DNA of 64,000 bases from Smallanthus sonchifolius (GCA_023525975.1 CM042040.1:51305486-51369485); one strand, 5' to 3'; counted from the stretch's first letter, positions 1 through 12,274 are shown. Program-made: numbers and translations. Notes: generated from the letters alone by a model not told the origin.

Positions 1-3000
1 CATTAGCTATACTAATACAATTACATGGCACATGTAATGAACACTTAAACATATATAACAATATGGAAATAATAAACACCTACGACATGTTACTGTTCGG
101 ATTACGAGTCAAGAATAACGGGTACTCAGCATACTTCAACCTTAGAAGATCGAGTTACGAGCTGAGCTTGGACAACGACGGCAGCGATCGTCAGTTACCG
201 ATCTTGGTATCACAACAGGTTGAACCCGTGCCAGAATCTGTACCTATACCTGCACCACAACTACTCCAGCTATGGAGGAAAATATCTTTTTAACGTATTT
301 ACGGTATAAATACTCTCCTTCACAAGTTGTCGAATCGGATGCCTAGACTCTCGCCATGAGATATGGCAGACAGGATTGCCCAGACAGAAGGGAATTCAAG
401 GTGGATAAGCAGGACTAAGTGGGAGAGAACTCCAAGGGTCAGGAGACCCAGACATACATCAGGATCATGTGGATCCATGCATATATACAGACTTGGAGCA
501 CGAGTTGCTCGACACTCATTTGAGGATCTCTGCCCAACACATAGTGGCTGAATTTCACCATACACATTTTATTTTAAGAGACACTGGTGGTGCCTCTCTA
601 CCATTAGCCTCATCCGACAACATACAAATTCGACAGATTCAGGAGTATTGGTACACATAATGAAGAGTAATCCGATAAAACAACACACACCCCTGTGCAA
701 ATGTGCAAACACAATCTAATGATTATTTCAAATCCCGTTTGATTAGAAGCTGGGGATAGGAGAAACACTATAGGGATCAGGCAAGGCAAATTATTATTAC
801 GGGTGCACACGTAATCATAATTTGCAGTGCATGGAAACTGTAGTAAGTCTTGTTGTCCAAGCTAATGATCAATCCATGTTCTCAGTCAACTGATTTTAAC
901 AAATCAGACTTCTCAATTAGGTGCTCACAAAGCATTTTCCTAGTTTTGGAGGAACGAGAGAAATTCAAATTGAATTTAACCAATCCTTAGTAAATCCTGA
1001 ACGATGAAGGAATTCGCACATTCATTCTTTGAGATTCTACTTGTCAGGAATGCTTCAAATTGAGCGTTACCACAACTAACACTTACAATAATTGCACAAT
1101 TATTGGGAGATTATAGCGTAATCTCAGGATCCATCATACAGTTCAATCTCACAATTGCTTGAAAGTTACGCCAAGAGTGTTATGCACTAACTTCAGTAAT
1201 GGGGAAGAATATTATTCTGACCCGCATACACATGGCACCTATAGATATGGTGGAAGCTTGACATGAGACAAATAGGTAATCGGACATTTCAGAATATCGG
1301 TCTCACAGGATTGCTCTCGCAGCCATTGACATTCAATATACCTTTAAGTCTGACTATTCTCTCGGTAATGGATAAGCCGGGGTTGATGCTCAAGTGAATG
1401 ACAAAGAAACCTAAGTGTGGACTAATGACTATTGTCGCACTACCAGGAAAACGACATGTAAAACTCTTAAAGGAGTCCCAAATGCGGAATTTCATGCTAA
1501 TCTCATTAAGTTCATGATATGCATAAGGGACGTAAGCTCGAGCTATTCACTACAGGCCACTGTCCACAAAGAGTTGAGAAGAATAATTCATTACTCTTTT
1601 GTACTCGCACCTCCCCAAAGTTCATCTTGTTGGATGGATCCCAGATTTTAACCTAGAAGAGAGGTGTGACCGCATCTTTCACTCCTAGTTTTCTATAATT
1701 GGGAAGCTATAGAGCATCTATTGTTAAGAAATGATCTCTTGAAATAGACTCAGTTAAAATACAAAGCTTTGACATTTAACACTCATTACCTCAATTTTAT
1801 AGCTTAAACCCTTGGACTAGGGACTTAAAGGCTATAACCGATATGAGTGAAATAAGTACTGGTAAGTCGTGACAATACCATTCGAATGCCAGGGAAGTTG
1901 CAGACAAACTGTAGTATCAGTTGTTAGCAAATTCTGAAACTCCGTGATCCATTCCGACCAACGTGACAGGAAATAAAGAACCTAAGTCGAAATCCGAGGA
2001 TTTAATTCTGTGTACGCTACCAGGAAGATGAACAAAGGACGAATCAATTCCGGAAGTTTTACTTGACTGTCGTCTATTTCCTAGCATCCGCTTAATGAGA
2101 AGTCAAGCCTTTGATTAGACAAACCATGATTTCACATCGCAGTCTACCAATTTAGTGGGTTAGCAAGCGCTGAATTAGTTTCGTGGAAACACCATTCTTA
2201 TGAGGCTACTTCCACGATGCGACTGTTTACCTTCTCATCTAGACGAACCGCGACTTTTCCAAGCAAACATAGAACTTCTTAAGACTTATCTATTTCGTGA
2301 ACATGATAGTCAGGTCATGAGTTCACAAATCAAGATATTACAGCCTAAATACCCAACTACAGTAGAAGTGCAGTGCAAACGATGGTAATGAGGTATTAAA
2401 CTAAAACTTCGCCAGTGAAACCATACGAGAAATCTTGAAACCTTTAATCCGTTGTGACCAATGTTGATGGAAAAATCTCATATGGCACAGAACCTAATAT
2501 GAGAGTATAACTTTAAGTCCCAGAAAATGCCTTCGTGGAGTATAAGGGAACAATCATAACGTTTCGTTTATGAATTCTGTCACTACTATCCGAGTACAAG
2601 AAGGTGATGGATATGCAGTTAGAAAACGAATAAGTGAAACTATGACACTAACACTTAGCAACCGTTTGAGAGTCATTCTCACTTCTCCTTGAACCCCATG
2701 AAGATTATTAATCTTTAGTATCTGTTGAGCCTAGCCAACTAAAATATTCTCAAATACTTTGATATTCTCTTTCTTCTTCATCTAGATTCACCTTCATCTT
2801 TAGATGAACCTTAAAAAAAAAAAATCTAGATGATTCAATGAGACTACGAGAATTTATTGTGGCGAGTTTGTTAATCGATATCCGTTTCGTTTAGATTTCA
2901 ATCTAAATCAAATTACGGATAACATACGTGATGATGTTATCAGTAATGGAATTTGATAAAAACTAGGATCAATCTCAGGAGATCATGTCTCCGTAAAATT

Positions 3001-3966
3001 TTATCCCATATCATAGTTGTTTAATTCGTTAACTAGACAACTACTGACGTTCCATTAAACCATTCCAGCTCCTTTGTGAGAAATTGTATACACTGACATT
3101 ATTGTCTTGAACTCAATTGAATCAGTTTAACCTACATACTGATTTGACGGACAAAATGTCAAAATTAAAATCTTTCATTCTAGAAGATTGAATGCACCAA
3201 GATGTTGACCCGTCGCGATGAACGGTCGATTACCTGATTTGGACTAACACATGGATATCTCATTAAAGAATCTGACCTATCTTTACCAAACGCGTGATAA
3301 TTTTCTTTTAGATCCTAGCACGATTTGGTTTTCTGGAGAGAAAACCCGAATATGAATAATGAAGTATGTACCTATATATACTTTCGGAAATACGTGTGCA
3401 TGAACGCACTTTTGTCTTTCATTATGAATGATAATGATCATACAGTTCCACTCTGATGAGAATGATCACATAATGAAATGCATCGTCATCTGATCCTTGA
3501 TTGTTTATTTTGGTGTGTGAGTTGTTCACTTGGTTAGTGAAAACTCATTATTATAATTCACATCGACCAGGCAATTCTCTTGATGACTTACTCATTACAT
3601 GAAAGTGACCCCACTGATTGTAATCCCGTTGTTCATGGGACTCTAGTAATGAGTTTATCACTTCAGGGTATAGCCAACGCCGTTCCCTTGACGATATATT
3701 CAAAGAAAATTCCTAAATCTACTCATTCGAATTTAAGGTATACTCAACAGTAACGTTATACTGTTACATGATAAGAGAATATCTCAAATCCGTACACATC
3801 CAATATCGTTAATTGGTGAGATATCCACCTTATCTTCGTATACCAACTGCTATTTGGAATGAGTCGACATTCTTCGTAAGAATCCAAAAATGGAAAAGGA
3901 TACGAAATCCTAATCCATGTGTTAATATCAAATTTCGAGGACGAAATTTCTTTATGGATGGGAGAA
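1..3966 (+). mobile_element. Interior of Tekay-type gypsy element 1, non-coding or heavily decayed
   Basis: No reading frame longer than about 80 codons is recognisable on either strand, and I see no reverse transcriptase, integrase or protease motif. It is assigned to a Ty3/gypsy element because it ends at 3936-3966 with the 'tttcgaggacgaaattt' block followed by 'gggagaatgtgacacc', which in Tekay elements joins the end of pol to the 3' LTR. One frame just before it (about 3880-3930) has tryptophan/arginine-rich residues that could be a ruined chromodomain tail. It may be a gag-pol destroyed by mutation or a LARD-like derivative with a non-coding interior. The 5' LTR lies outside the window. 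Confidence 0.55.
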
Positions 3967-4703
3967 TGTGACACCTGCAAAATTTCAGAATCCAAAACCC
4001 AGTTGTTGCGCTAAAACCCAACTAGGCCCAATAAGGCCCAATAGGAAGTCAAGTCCAATTGAGGCCCGGTAAGGATCCAAGCCCGTTAGAAATCCAAATT
4101 TACACAATCCGAATATCATATTAGTCACACGATTTCATTTAATGACTCGTTACGCGATTCTGAGAATTTAAGAAAAGATATAAGAACGTACGCGGTTCAG
4201 AAATTCTAAACGTTAAACGTGTTAAACAACGGTTTTTACCGGGTATTCGACAGAACGATTAAATGAATTAATGAATTATTGATATTAAGTATTAATATTC
4301 ATATTAAGTATTAATATTCATTTGAAAAGACTGTTCGGATAAATACACGTGTAGTACGTGTATACGAATGTTAAACAACGTTAGATCCTCGTAAAACTAA
4401 CGATAGCGGTACGGTTATTACCGATACGACAAATATTATAAATATTTGTTTATAATAAAAATGTTATTAATAACCGGAGAGTGAAACGATAAATCCGACG
4501 AACAGACTCACACACGCGTTGTCAGCTCATACCGACTCGAATATTCTCCGGTAATAAGCTAACAAAATAAATTATTTGAATATTTATTTTAGTATTAATA
4601 TTTATATTATGAACGACAAATATTAATCGGGAACTAAATGCATGACGATATTTTGGGTTTGACACGCGTTACTGGTAGGTAGCCTACCCACTTAAAACGC
4701 TAG

Positions 4704-4717
4704 ATATATATATAAAA
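4704..4717 (+). promoter_or_regulatory. Probable TATA box of Tekay 1 LTR
   Basis: 'tatatatataaaatct' about 740 bp into the LTR, followed by a pyrimidine/CA-rich stretch and a (GT)n/(GA)n leader. Position and context fit a pol II LTR promoter; inference only. Confidence 0.4.
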
Positions 4718-6500
4718 TCTTCTCATCTTTTTCCTCATTTGCACAACAAACACATACACTTGTGTGTGTGTGTTCAGAGAGAGAACGAGATAAAGGAAGG
4801 GGGGGTCGGCCACCTTTCGGCGGCCTCCTCCGGCGAGCATGAACGGAAGAACAACGGCGGAGAGCAGCGGCGCACGGTGGCGCAGCGACAGCATCAGGAG
4901 GCGGCGGCGCACAGCGGCGGAGAGCAGCGGACCGGCGAGTGGCGGCAAGTGCACCACCTCATCTGATAGATCTCGACGTCCTGAGTCCGACGGTGGTGGT
5001 GGTTTGCACTAGATCGCGACGGTGGTGGAGATTCCGGCCAAAAACACTTTTCCGACGACCTCCACAAATGGGGCTTTTGCTAGAAAATGGTTCCTAAAGG
5101 TCCGATCTACGCATACGAAGAAGTTTGGGTCGAAAAAGTGAAGCTTTCCGGCCAAAACCACCAAATCCGGACAGTATCCGGTTTTCCGGCGACGGCGGCG
5201 GCGGTGGCCGGCGGCGGAGACCGGCGGCGCTGGTGGGGCTTGGCGAGACGAGTTCATGGCCGCTTGAATCACCTCAATCGGAGTTCGTATGATCAAGTTA
5301 TGAGCGAAACAAGTTTCTTCTCGCGTCGTGCTCAGCTTTTCGTACAAAACCGCTTAGAACGGCTTGTAGGCTAAGGTATGACCCGAAACACTTATATATC
5401 TATTGTCAGGTAGTAGCACGGGACCTATAAATTTTGTCGGGGACGTCTTTTGAGAACGTTTTTCGGGCACGTTAAATTGTATTATAATGATATAGTTTTT
5501 ATATATTTATCAAATAATTGTCGAATTGAAGTATGACTTTAGTATTAGGATCTAAAGTGCGGTTTATTGGATTATTGGTGTAAGTTGGTGTTGTAATTGG
5601 ACAATTGGATATTGTCGGGTTTAGCCAAAAACAAACGGGACTCTGCCCAATTTTCGTTAAAAATAAAGAATTTGGTTTCTACAACTTAGATGTCCTCAAC
5701 ATGGTTTGGGTTTAGATTTGAAACCATAATGTTAGGGCACGATCCTAGTTATATTGTTGTTGATATTGACAACACTTGTTTGAACAATAGGAACCGTTTA
5801 GGATCGTTGCGCTCACTTGTTGTCAGTTGAGCTTGTGATCGCATTTGCTGGACTTGAGGTGAGTTCACTGTCCCCTTTTAACTTTTAATGTTTTAGAAAC
5901 ATCGGGGGAGAAACATACTTCCATAACACGTTTGAAAACACGAAACATCATTACTTGATACATCTTAGAAAACATGGAACACATACTTATAAACATTTTC
6001 ATATGGTAACAAGAAAACAAGACCCGACCTTTATGTTTGCATGAGTGAACACGTTTGGAGCTCGTAAAGCCCCCTGACCATCATATTTTATAACCATTAG
6101 CTAAGGATAGCCTGGGATTCTATGGATAGTACTATTGGGATTGACACCCCCGGTCATGGTTAGTCGCGCTAACCATGGGTCCCTCTGGCCAAATGACCGC
6201 ATAGTGTTCAAACATTGCTCGTGAGGTATGAGCGAGGGGCAAAACACCTGTGTCATGGTTTGGTTATGCCTCATGTATGTACATATTATTTGTATTCCTA
6301 GCTAGTCTACAAATGGGTCAACATTACTTGTTTTGTTTATCATATTCATTGAAACGTTTTCGTGCAGATGGATCTGCCAATCACTTATACACCAATGGTT
6401 TTGCCATTCGTTTACGTGAAAATGTTTTTATCAATGTTTTCAAGGAAAACAGTTTCATATTATGGCCATGTACACATTATAAATGTTTTAAGGAAAAACG

Positions 6501-6635
6501 ACTCGTTTTATGACTATGAAGTCATCACATGTTTTCATTGGGAAAACTACTCGTTTTATGACTATGAAGTCATCACATGTTTTCATTGGGAAAACTACTC
6601 GTTTTATGACTATGAAGTCATCACATGTTTTCGAG
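6501..6635 (+). repeat. 48 bp tandem repeat, three copies, inside the LTR
   Basis: Units begin at 6501, 6549 and 6597 with 'actcgttttatgactatgaa' and are near identical; the third is cut short. The flanks hold looser copies of 'atgttttcaaggaaaac' (about 6432, 6674, 6724), so the LTR region 6420-6750 is repeat-built. Confidence 0.85.
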
Positions 6636-6999
6636 GAAAACAACCTTACATTAAACCCGTGTACATATTTTAAATGTTTTCAAGGAAAACAGTTTCGTGT
6701 CATGGCCATGTACACAATATCAATGTTTTCAAGGAAAATCACTTTACATTGCAACAATCAAACCTGTGAACTCACCAACCTTTGTGTTGACATTTTTAAG
6801 TATGTTTTTCAGGTAATATATATACGGCACGGTTGGAATAGGTTAAACATTTGGATTAAGCCCTTAGAAGATGAAGACGCAGGGTGTTCGACATATTTAG
6901 AAGTCTTTGTTTAGCTTCCGCTGTTGTGTAATGTTATCAATCGTTGCAACCCTAATTTATTTATTTATTTATTAAGTGAATAAATTTGGGGGTGTTACA

Positions 7000-7880
7000 C
7001 TACCAAAAGGAACTAGGTAATCAAGATTGGGAAATCGATTGTTGATCAACTCATAACAAGTCTTGTTGTGCCTTTTCACAACCAGAACTCTGTTCAAGAC
7101 GTGACAAGCTGTATTGACTGCTTCTGCCCAGAAAGTGACATGAAGCTTTGCATCTGACAGCATTGTCCTTGTAGTCTCGATCAATGTTCTGTTCTTCCGT
7201 TCTGTGACTCCATTCTGCTGAGGCGTGTACAGGGCGCTGAATTCGTGATGGATCCCCTTCTTGAGACAGAACAGTTCCATCAAGTTATTCCAGAATTCAG
7301 TTCCGTTGTCACTCCTTATTCTTCTAACCTTCAACTTGCAAAGAGATTCCAAGCTCAGGATCTGGTATTGAAAAATGTCAGCAGTTTCGTCCTTCGTACC
7401 TAAAAAATGCACCCAAGAAAAACGTGAGAAATCATCAGTTACAACCAGACAGAATGACTTACCTCCAATACTCCTGATACTTATGGGGCTAAACAGATCC
7501 ATATGTAATAGCTCCAAAGGGGTATCGATGGATTTTTGGAGCTTGGGCTTGTGAGACTTCCGTTGCTGTTTTCCCTTTTTACAAGGCATACAGTCATCTG
7601 CAACGGTAAATCGCAACTTAGGAACACCGGTTACCAAACCGTTTCGGACCAGATGATTCATTTTACGATAAGAAATATGTCTGAGTTTCCTATGCCACAA
7701 GATAGAGTCAAGCTCTGTTGCTTTACTAAGCAAACAAGTAGCAACTGATGAGGTGGTTGTTGCCACACTCATATCGATATGATAGGTGTCGTTTATCCTG
7801 GGCGCTCTCATCAGAATCCAATCTTCAGGAACTTCAAAACCAGGTTTGAGTATCAAACATTCATTCTTGTCAAACATCAC
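7000..7880 (-). pseudogene. Copia pol fragment: GAG-pre-integrase and integrase core
   Basis: About 290 codons in one frame. A GAG-pre-integrase segment ('ILWHRKLRHISYRKMNHLV') and zinc-binding Cys pair ('CMPCKKGK') are followed by the integrase core with 'LLHMDLFSP' (first Asp), 'IRSDNGTEF' (second Asp) and 'TPQQNGVTERKNR' (catalytic Glu), the D,D-35-E set of Ty1/copia integrases. The frame stops being copia at 7000, inside the conserved 'LVPFG' block after the core, where the Tekay LTR begins. It continues in element order from the protease piece at 7932-8147. Catalytic residues are present but the polyprotein is interrupted, so no activity is expected. Confidence 0.85.
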
Positions 7881-7931
7881 CGATTACTCCTTGTCGCACA
7901 TTTGGGAGACACTCAACAGGTTATGCATTAG

Positions 7932-8147
7932 CTACTCGCAAAAGTTGACATTGTCAAAACTGACACAACCATTTGATACCACGCCTTGACATGTGATACT
8001 ACCGCCTTTCTCTCCAACAAAGGCCACATAGCCGCCTCTGAATGGTTTCACGTCTTGAAGCAAGGCCATGTTTCCTGTCATGTGCTGGGAGCATCCACTA
8101 TCTACATACCAACGGCTAGAGATAGTACCCTTCGGAAGTCCCTGCAC
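7932..8147 (-). pseudogene. Copia aspartic protease fragment
   Basis: Carries 'WYVDSGCSQHMTGN', the retropepsin active-site motif of copia elements (Asp-Ser-Gly with the downstream His-Met-Thr), followed by 'VAFVGEKGGSITCQGVV', the usual next conserved block. About 70 codons remain; a stop separates it from the integrase frame and a frame break from the gag spacer. The role would have been cleavage of the Gag-Pol polyprotein. Confidence 0.8.
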
Positions 8148-8201
8148 GAGTCACAAAAAGAATTAGTTAGATTTGGAGACCCAAGCCATAGTGGTCTTGG
8201 G

Positions 8202-9481
8202 TCATCCGTCTTTTTCAAAATAAACAACCTCTTTTAACTCACAGACGTGACTGTTCAAAATGGATGAATCTTTAAAAGAATTAGGACTAGGAGATTGAGA
8301 ATTTTTAGATTTGATAGTCCAGGACCTCTTCTGTTTCTTAACTGGAACATTAGACTTAGGTTCAACAACAGCCAGTGAACTAATGGAAGCTTCACCTGAT
8401 TGAACTCCAGTCAGCTGTTCTAGCTTTCTCAACCTCTTATTCCTTCTCCTCCTCTGTGGCTTAGAAAGTTTCACCACAGATTTCTCACCAGTAGGTGTAC
8501 TACCAGAGGTAGATACACAAGGTATAGCAGGTTGCCTTCCCTTTCTTGAAACAGATGGTTTAGCCTCAGAGGTTATCTTTGGTTTTACCATCGGTTTTAC
8601 TGGTGGTTTCACCACATTTGCTTTTGGACTTTTGGGATGGTTCACTGGTGGTGACTTAGGGATGACAGCCGGTTGTGAAACAATAGGTCGTTTCCCTTGG
8701 TTCTTAGAAGGACAGTTCAAAAAATGTGACCTACCGTACCACAGTGAAAGCAAGTCCTCTTGTCTGTTTAAGTCCTCCTATGAGGCTCATTAGATCTGGC
8801 ATTAGATGACTCAGCATGATGAGCAGGAGGAGTTGGTTTGTGAACAGGAGTTTGACCCAATATAGATTGGTTTTTGGGAGTATAGTATTTTTGTAAATTT
8901 TCTTTATAACCAAGCCCATAGTGAGCTGAATAAGCTTCTTTCTTAAATTGATTAAGATTTTTATAACCCCCATAAAGCATTACCTTTAATTTATCATTAG
9001 ATTCAATGATATCGGGTTCAGTTAAAATACAATTGTCACTATTAGTGATAATGTTTTTCTTAACCTTTTGTTCTCATAACAACTCCTCAGATACTACTCC
9101 TTCTGTGGAGGTGTTAACCGACCCATCATCAGAAGCAGTAAAGAACTCATCATCAGATGCAGAGTTGGCCTTACTTGAGGAATCATCCTTGTTAGAGGAA
9201 TCATCCTTACCTGAGGACTCATCAAGGCAAGTTAGATCAATGTCTACTAAGCCGTTGACAAATTTCCCGCTAACTGGTGGAGGAATGGCATTAGTACCCA
9301 GCCCTAAGCCATTCATTTGTCTCACTACAGATTCATAGTGTTCCACCACAAAACGAGAATTTTTCAACTTCTCATTAGTACATTTCAACTGCAAGATCTC
9401 ATTTTGCAGCTTGTTGATCTCATTGTTCCTTTTCTCTAACCCCTTATATGCAATATCCAAGTGAAGCTGTTGATCGCTCAT
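8202..9481 (-). pseudogene. SIRE gag-to-protease spacer, decayed
   Basis: Pieces of frame at 9481-9074, 8973-8731 and 8753-8202 lie in different phases and join gag to protease. The 9481-9074 piece starts with a coiled-coil-like heptad stretch rich in Glu, Asn, Lys and Leu, then an acidic Ser/Asp-rich tail. The 8753-8202 piece is Pro/Lys/Ser-rich with basic clusters. This low-complexity composition is usual for the long C-terminal part of SIRE Gag. No catalytic motif is visible. Confidence 0.6.
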
Positions 9482-9678
9482 TTTAAATGAATAATTACGT
9501 TTTTTTCTTTTTTCAACGTTTCAATTGAATCTTTAAATCATTTTTCATTTTCTTTGTAGCTTAAGGCTGCAATACGAAGGGGTTCGACTTTGTCTTGAAG
9601 CTTAGAGTTTTCAATTTTTAAGCCTAGACATTTGGAACAAGAAATGACATAAAAGGGATTAGAATCTACCTCATTCGA

Positions 9679-11187
9679 TTAACTTTTTCCCTCTCCAATA
9701 GCCATGAGGGCAACAGCTATAGTAGACTCTTCTAGGTCACCCACATAAGCTTCCTTTTCCTCAGCTTCCTTCTCCTTAGCTTCCTTTTTCTCAGCTTCCA
9801 TCATCTCCATAATCTCAGCCATGAGACCAACCTGAGTTTGTGCAATGATGGCATCCTCCAGATGAACACCCCAATCAAAGCTTTCGTCTTGTTGAGCTAC
9901 CAGTGCATTGGACGTTCCACTTTGGCTTTGATTGTGATTGTTTGAGTTGTTGTAGCCATGGCTGTTTCCTTGGCTAGGTCTGGTGAAACCCGAAGCCGGT
10001 GCTCTGTCCTTTTGACATTCATGAGCAAAGTGTCCATAGTTCAGACACTGGTAGCACTTAGTCTTGGATTTGTCAAAACCAACCTTGGCATTAGAGTGCC
10101 GGCCAATGAACTTTCTTCTTGTTCTGTTCAGGAAACGCTTGGCTCTCCTCAATATCATGGCCATATTCCACTGAATATCCATGTCCTCCATGTCATCTGG
10201 ATCCACCTGATTGAAGTCTTCTTCTATTTTTTCAGGATCCGTTAGCTTGCCGCCGATGAAGTTCTCATAGGCAAGCATACACGATGAGAATAATGCTATT
10301 TTGGCTATAGCTGATTGATTAGCTGAAGATGTAGTGGGATGATTTCTTGAGGGATGTTGTTGATGAGATCCAGATCCAGATCCGGATGCTGCATAACATA
10401 CATGACCATCACAAGCTTTTACAGTTTCTTCCTCATGAGATTTTCCAGAGAAAAGGGCAATTCCAGAGCCCGATGACTTGGTTGTAGAAGACGTCCCATG
10501 ATACATAGAAGGGTCTTGTATCTGAGGTCTTCATGAGATCTCCTTTCTTTTTAGGTTCATGTCATGAGCTTGAACCTTTCCAATTACCTCATCAATTGTC
10601 ATCTCATAGAATTTAGGATTCTCACTCATCTGGGTTGTATACATCTCAAACTTGGGAGGCAAAGCATCCAGAAACTTTTTAACTAATTCTTCATCAGGAT
10701 ACTTCAGCTCAAAAGCTTTCAACTCAGTCTGTAGATAATAGAATCTAGAGATGAGTTCATCTATGGATTCGTTCTCCAGAAATCTGAAGCACTCATATTG
10801 CTTCCTGAGAAGATCCCTTTTACTTTTCTTGATGTCACTATTGCCTTCGAATCTTTTCTGTAACGCCTTCCAAAGATCCTTGGAGTTATCATATCCTCTG
10901 AAACTGTGGAATAACTCCCTAGTCAAGGCCATAGTGAACGAACCGTGAGCCTTCTTCTCTCGATCATAAACTTTCTTTTCTTCTTCGTCGAGTTTAGAGA
11001 TAGGCTTGGGCATTACTTCATCTAGAATAGGTATCCATAATGAAGAATCGGTATAAGAAATGTAATGCTCAAAGCGTGCTTTCCAATTAGAATAATCATT
11101 TACATTTAGCAACTTTGGCAGTTTCTGAGGGGTTCCGATCTCGTTGTCATAGTTCAGAAGATTACCGAGATTCTGAAGATTTGACAT
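9679..11187 (-). pseudogene. SIRE gag with CCHC zinc knuckle
   Basis: Copia-type gag in one frame from the ATG at 11187, broken by one in-frame TGA near 10531 and continuing to 9679. The N-terminal half has the UBN2-type capsid signature ('NYSNWKARFEHYI', 'DLWKALQKRFEGN', 'LLRKQYECFRF'). The C-terminal half has one zinc knuckle, 'CYQCLNYGHFAHEC', then a Gly/Asn/Ser-rich and a Glu/Lys-rich tail. The stop fits a CGA-to-TGA change, as expected from deamination of methylated cytosine. Gag would have formed the virus-like particle. The leader upstream carries palindromic repeats. Confidence 0.8.
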
Positions 11188-11214
11188 GGTGAACACTTAG
11201 TCAAATTTCAGAAA

Positions 11215-11422
11215 GTCAGAGACACTTGCGCACTTGATATTGGCCTTGCGCACTTAGAGAAATGGTCTTGCGTAGTTAGGATTTGCTCTTGCGTACTTAG
11301 TAACGCAGGAGTAAATGATAAGTACGCAGGAGATAACTTAAGTACGCACAAGATTGGTCTTGCGTACTTGGTAAGTACGCAGCAAGACTGAACTTTTTGC
11401 CAAATATGGTAAGTACGCAGAA
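11215..11422 (-). repeat. Palindrome-rich leader of the SIRE element
   Basis: Between primer-binding site and gag, the half-site 'gcgtactt' or its complement 'aagtacgc' occurs about eight times (for example 11290, 11331, 11341, 11360, 11372, 11411), with 'gcgcactt' variants at 11228 and 11248; some pair into hairpins. The same half-sites form the array in this element's LTR at 11993-12110. Confidence 0.75.
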
Positions 11423-11729
11423 CACCTTTTCACCAACTCTCACCAAACTATTCCGGTTACTGGAATCTCGCCGGAGATGGCAAAAATTGGACAGATGAAC
11501 AAAAAAAATGAGCCAAAGGGTCAGAAACAAGTTTCTAACCAACCTGTGCTGCTCAAAACACTCAAATACACAACAAAAGTCGGTTTTTGGGTGATTTTTG
11601 CTTCTAAAATAGTGCTCAAGATCTACCCCTATTTTATCACAAAAATCAACAAAAATACCCACTTTTGCTTGTAAAATCTCTATAGAAAACACTCCAAACA
11701 CACTCACAACACTCAAAATCAAGAGCAAT
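11423..11729 (-). other. SIRE 5' leader, no gene
   Basis: Sequence between the repeat-rich leader and the primer-binding site. Two short overlapping ORFs on opposite strands show no family signature and are treated as chance. Confidence 0.6.
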
Positions 11730-11741
11730 GCTCTGATACCA
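11730..11741 (-). other. Primer-binding site (initiator tRNA-Met)
   Basis: The minus strand reads 'tggtatcagagc', complementary to the 3' end of plant initiator methionine tRNA, two bases inside the LTR end at 11744. It marks the 5' LTR boundary and the start of minus-strand cDNA synthesis. Confidence 0.9.
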
Positions 11742-11968
11742 CTTGTAGGTCCCTCGGGTGTGGCGGATCGTCACATGCAAGTGTTTTCCTGAGTCGAACC
11801 GGGTGCGGAATGCCCGTGACTAGGTGGAGAGTCTTACAACACAAAGTAAACCGAAAAGAGAATCACTTTAAACTTTCGTCTATTATAAACACTTGAAGGT
11901 TACAGAGAGAAATACTGAGTATACAAGGTCTGAGTATCTGCCTGCGTACTTGTCTACTGTCAACCTAT

Positions 11969-11980
11969 CCTATTTATACA
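11969..11980 (-). promoter_or_regulatory. TATA box of SIRE LTR
   Basis: The minus strand reads 'tgtataaatagg'. The palindrome array begins 13 bp upstream. Confidence 0.7.
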
Positions 11981-11992
11981 CGACCTGATCTA

Positions 11993-12110
11993 TGCGCACT
12001 TAGAAAGTGCGCAGGGAAAATTGCTCATGCGTACTTAGCAAGTACGCAAGGTATTCTTGCGTACTTGCTAAGTACGCAGGAACTAATTCCTGCGCACAAA
12101 CAAGTGCGCA
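11993..12110 (-). repeat. Array of four palindromes in SIRE U3
   Basis: Hairpins at 11993-12013, 12028-12048, 12058-12078 and 12091-12110, each 20-21 bp with 8-9 bp arms: two are 'gcgtactt...aagtacgc', two are 'gcgcac...gtgcgc'. Start-to-start spacing is 35, 30 and 33 bp. Arm changes are matched on both sides (t/a to c/g), which keeps each hairpin paired. Confidence 0.9.
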
Positions 12111-12274
12111 AAACACTTAGAGATTTCAGCAACTATCAACATGCATTAGTAAATACAACTCGATAACTAATACATATAGACACTTACAAACAAAGACAAA
12201 TACATACAATGAATGTACAAAACTAAGACTCTATCCAGAGTGTTTGTCACACGAAAAGTGCTTCAACAGTTACA

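Larger units (their letters stand above)
3967..6999 (+). repeat. 3' LTR of Tekay-type gypsy element 1
   Basis: Starts with TGTGACACC right after the polypurine-like tract and ends '...gggggtgttaca', giving TG...CA termini and about 3.03 kb. Blocks shared with the younger Tekay LTRs at 42140 and 50071 confirm the family: 'ggtcatggttagtcgcgc' (about 6155), 'gggggagaaacatact' (about 5904) and 'cctgtgaactcaccaacc' (about 6762). It is followed at 7000 by the interior of a copia integrase, so the element inserted there; the expected 5 bp duplication (ctacc, 7000-7004) cannot be checked because the left end is missing. The GC-rich ORFs near 4739-5374 are untranslated leader of this LTR, not genes. 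Confidence 0.8.
7000..12274 (-). mobile_element. SIRE-type Ty1/copia element, 5' half, minus strand
   Basis: Read on the minus strand the order is 5' LTR (12274-11744), primer-binding site, leader, gag, protease and integrase up to 7000, where Tekay 1 has inserted. Reverse transcriptase, RNase H and the 3' LTR would lie left of the window. The large gag with CCHC knuckle and long spacer, and integrase motifs such as 'TPQQNGVTERKNRTLIE', fit the SIRE/Maximus lineage. Several stops and frameshifts make it non-functional. Confidence 0.8.
11744..12274 (-). repeat. 5' LTR of the minus-strand SIRE element
   Basis: 531 bp with ends TGTAACTG... and ...CCTACA on the minus strand, fixed on one side by the primer-binding site and on the other by a TGT/ACA terminus. 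It contains a TATA box and, upstream of it, four near-perfect hairpins. The other LTR is outside the window; the candidate duplication base run at 12275-12279 (atgtt) cannot be confirmed. Confidence 0.75.

Noticed and set aside
320..2388. Short ORFs in 1-2400 as host genes
   Set aside because: Overlapping in several frames, no conserved motif, within retroelement interior.
4739..5374. GC-rich ORFs on both strands as genes
   Set aside because: They lie in the transcribed leader of the Tekay 1 LTR; overlapping frames on both strands and Gly/Arg/Ala-rich composition indicate chance ORFs.
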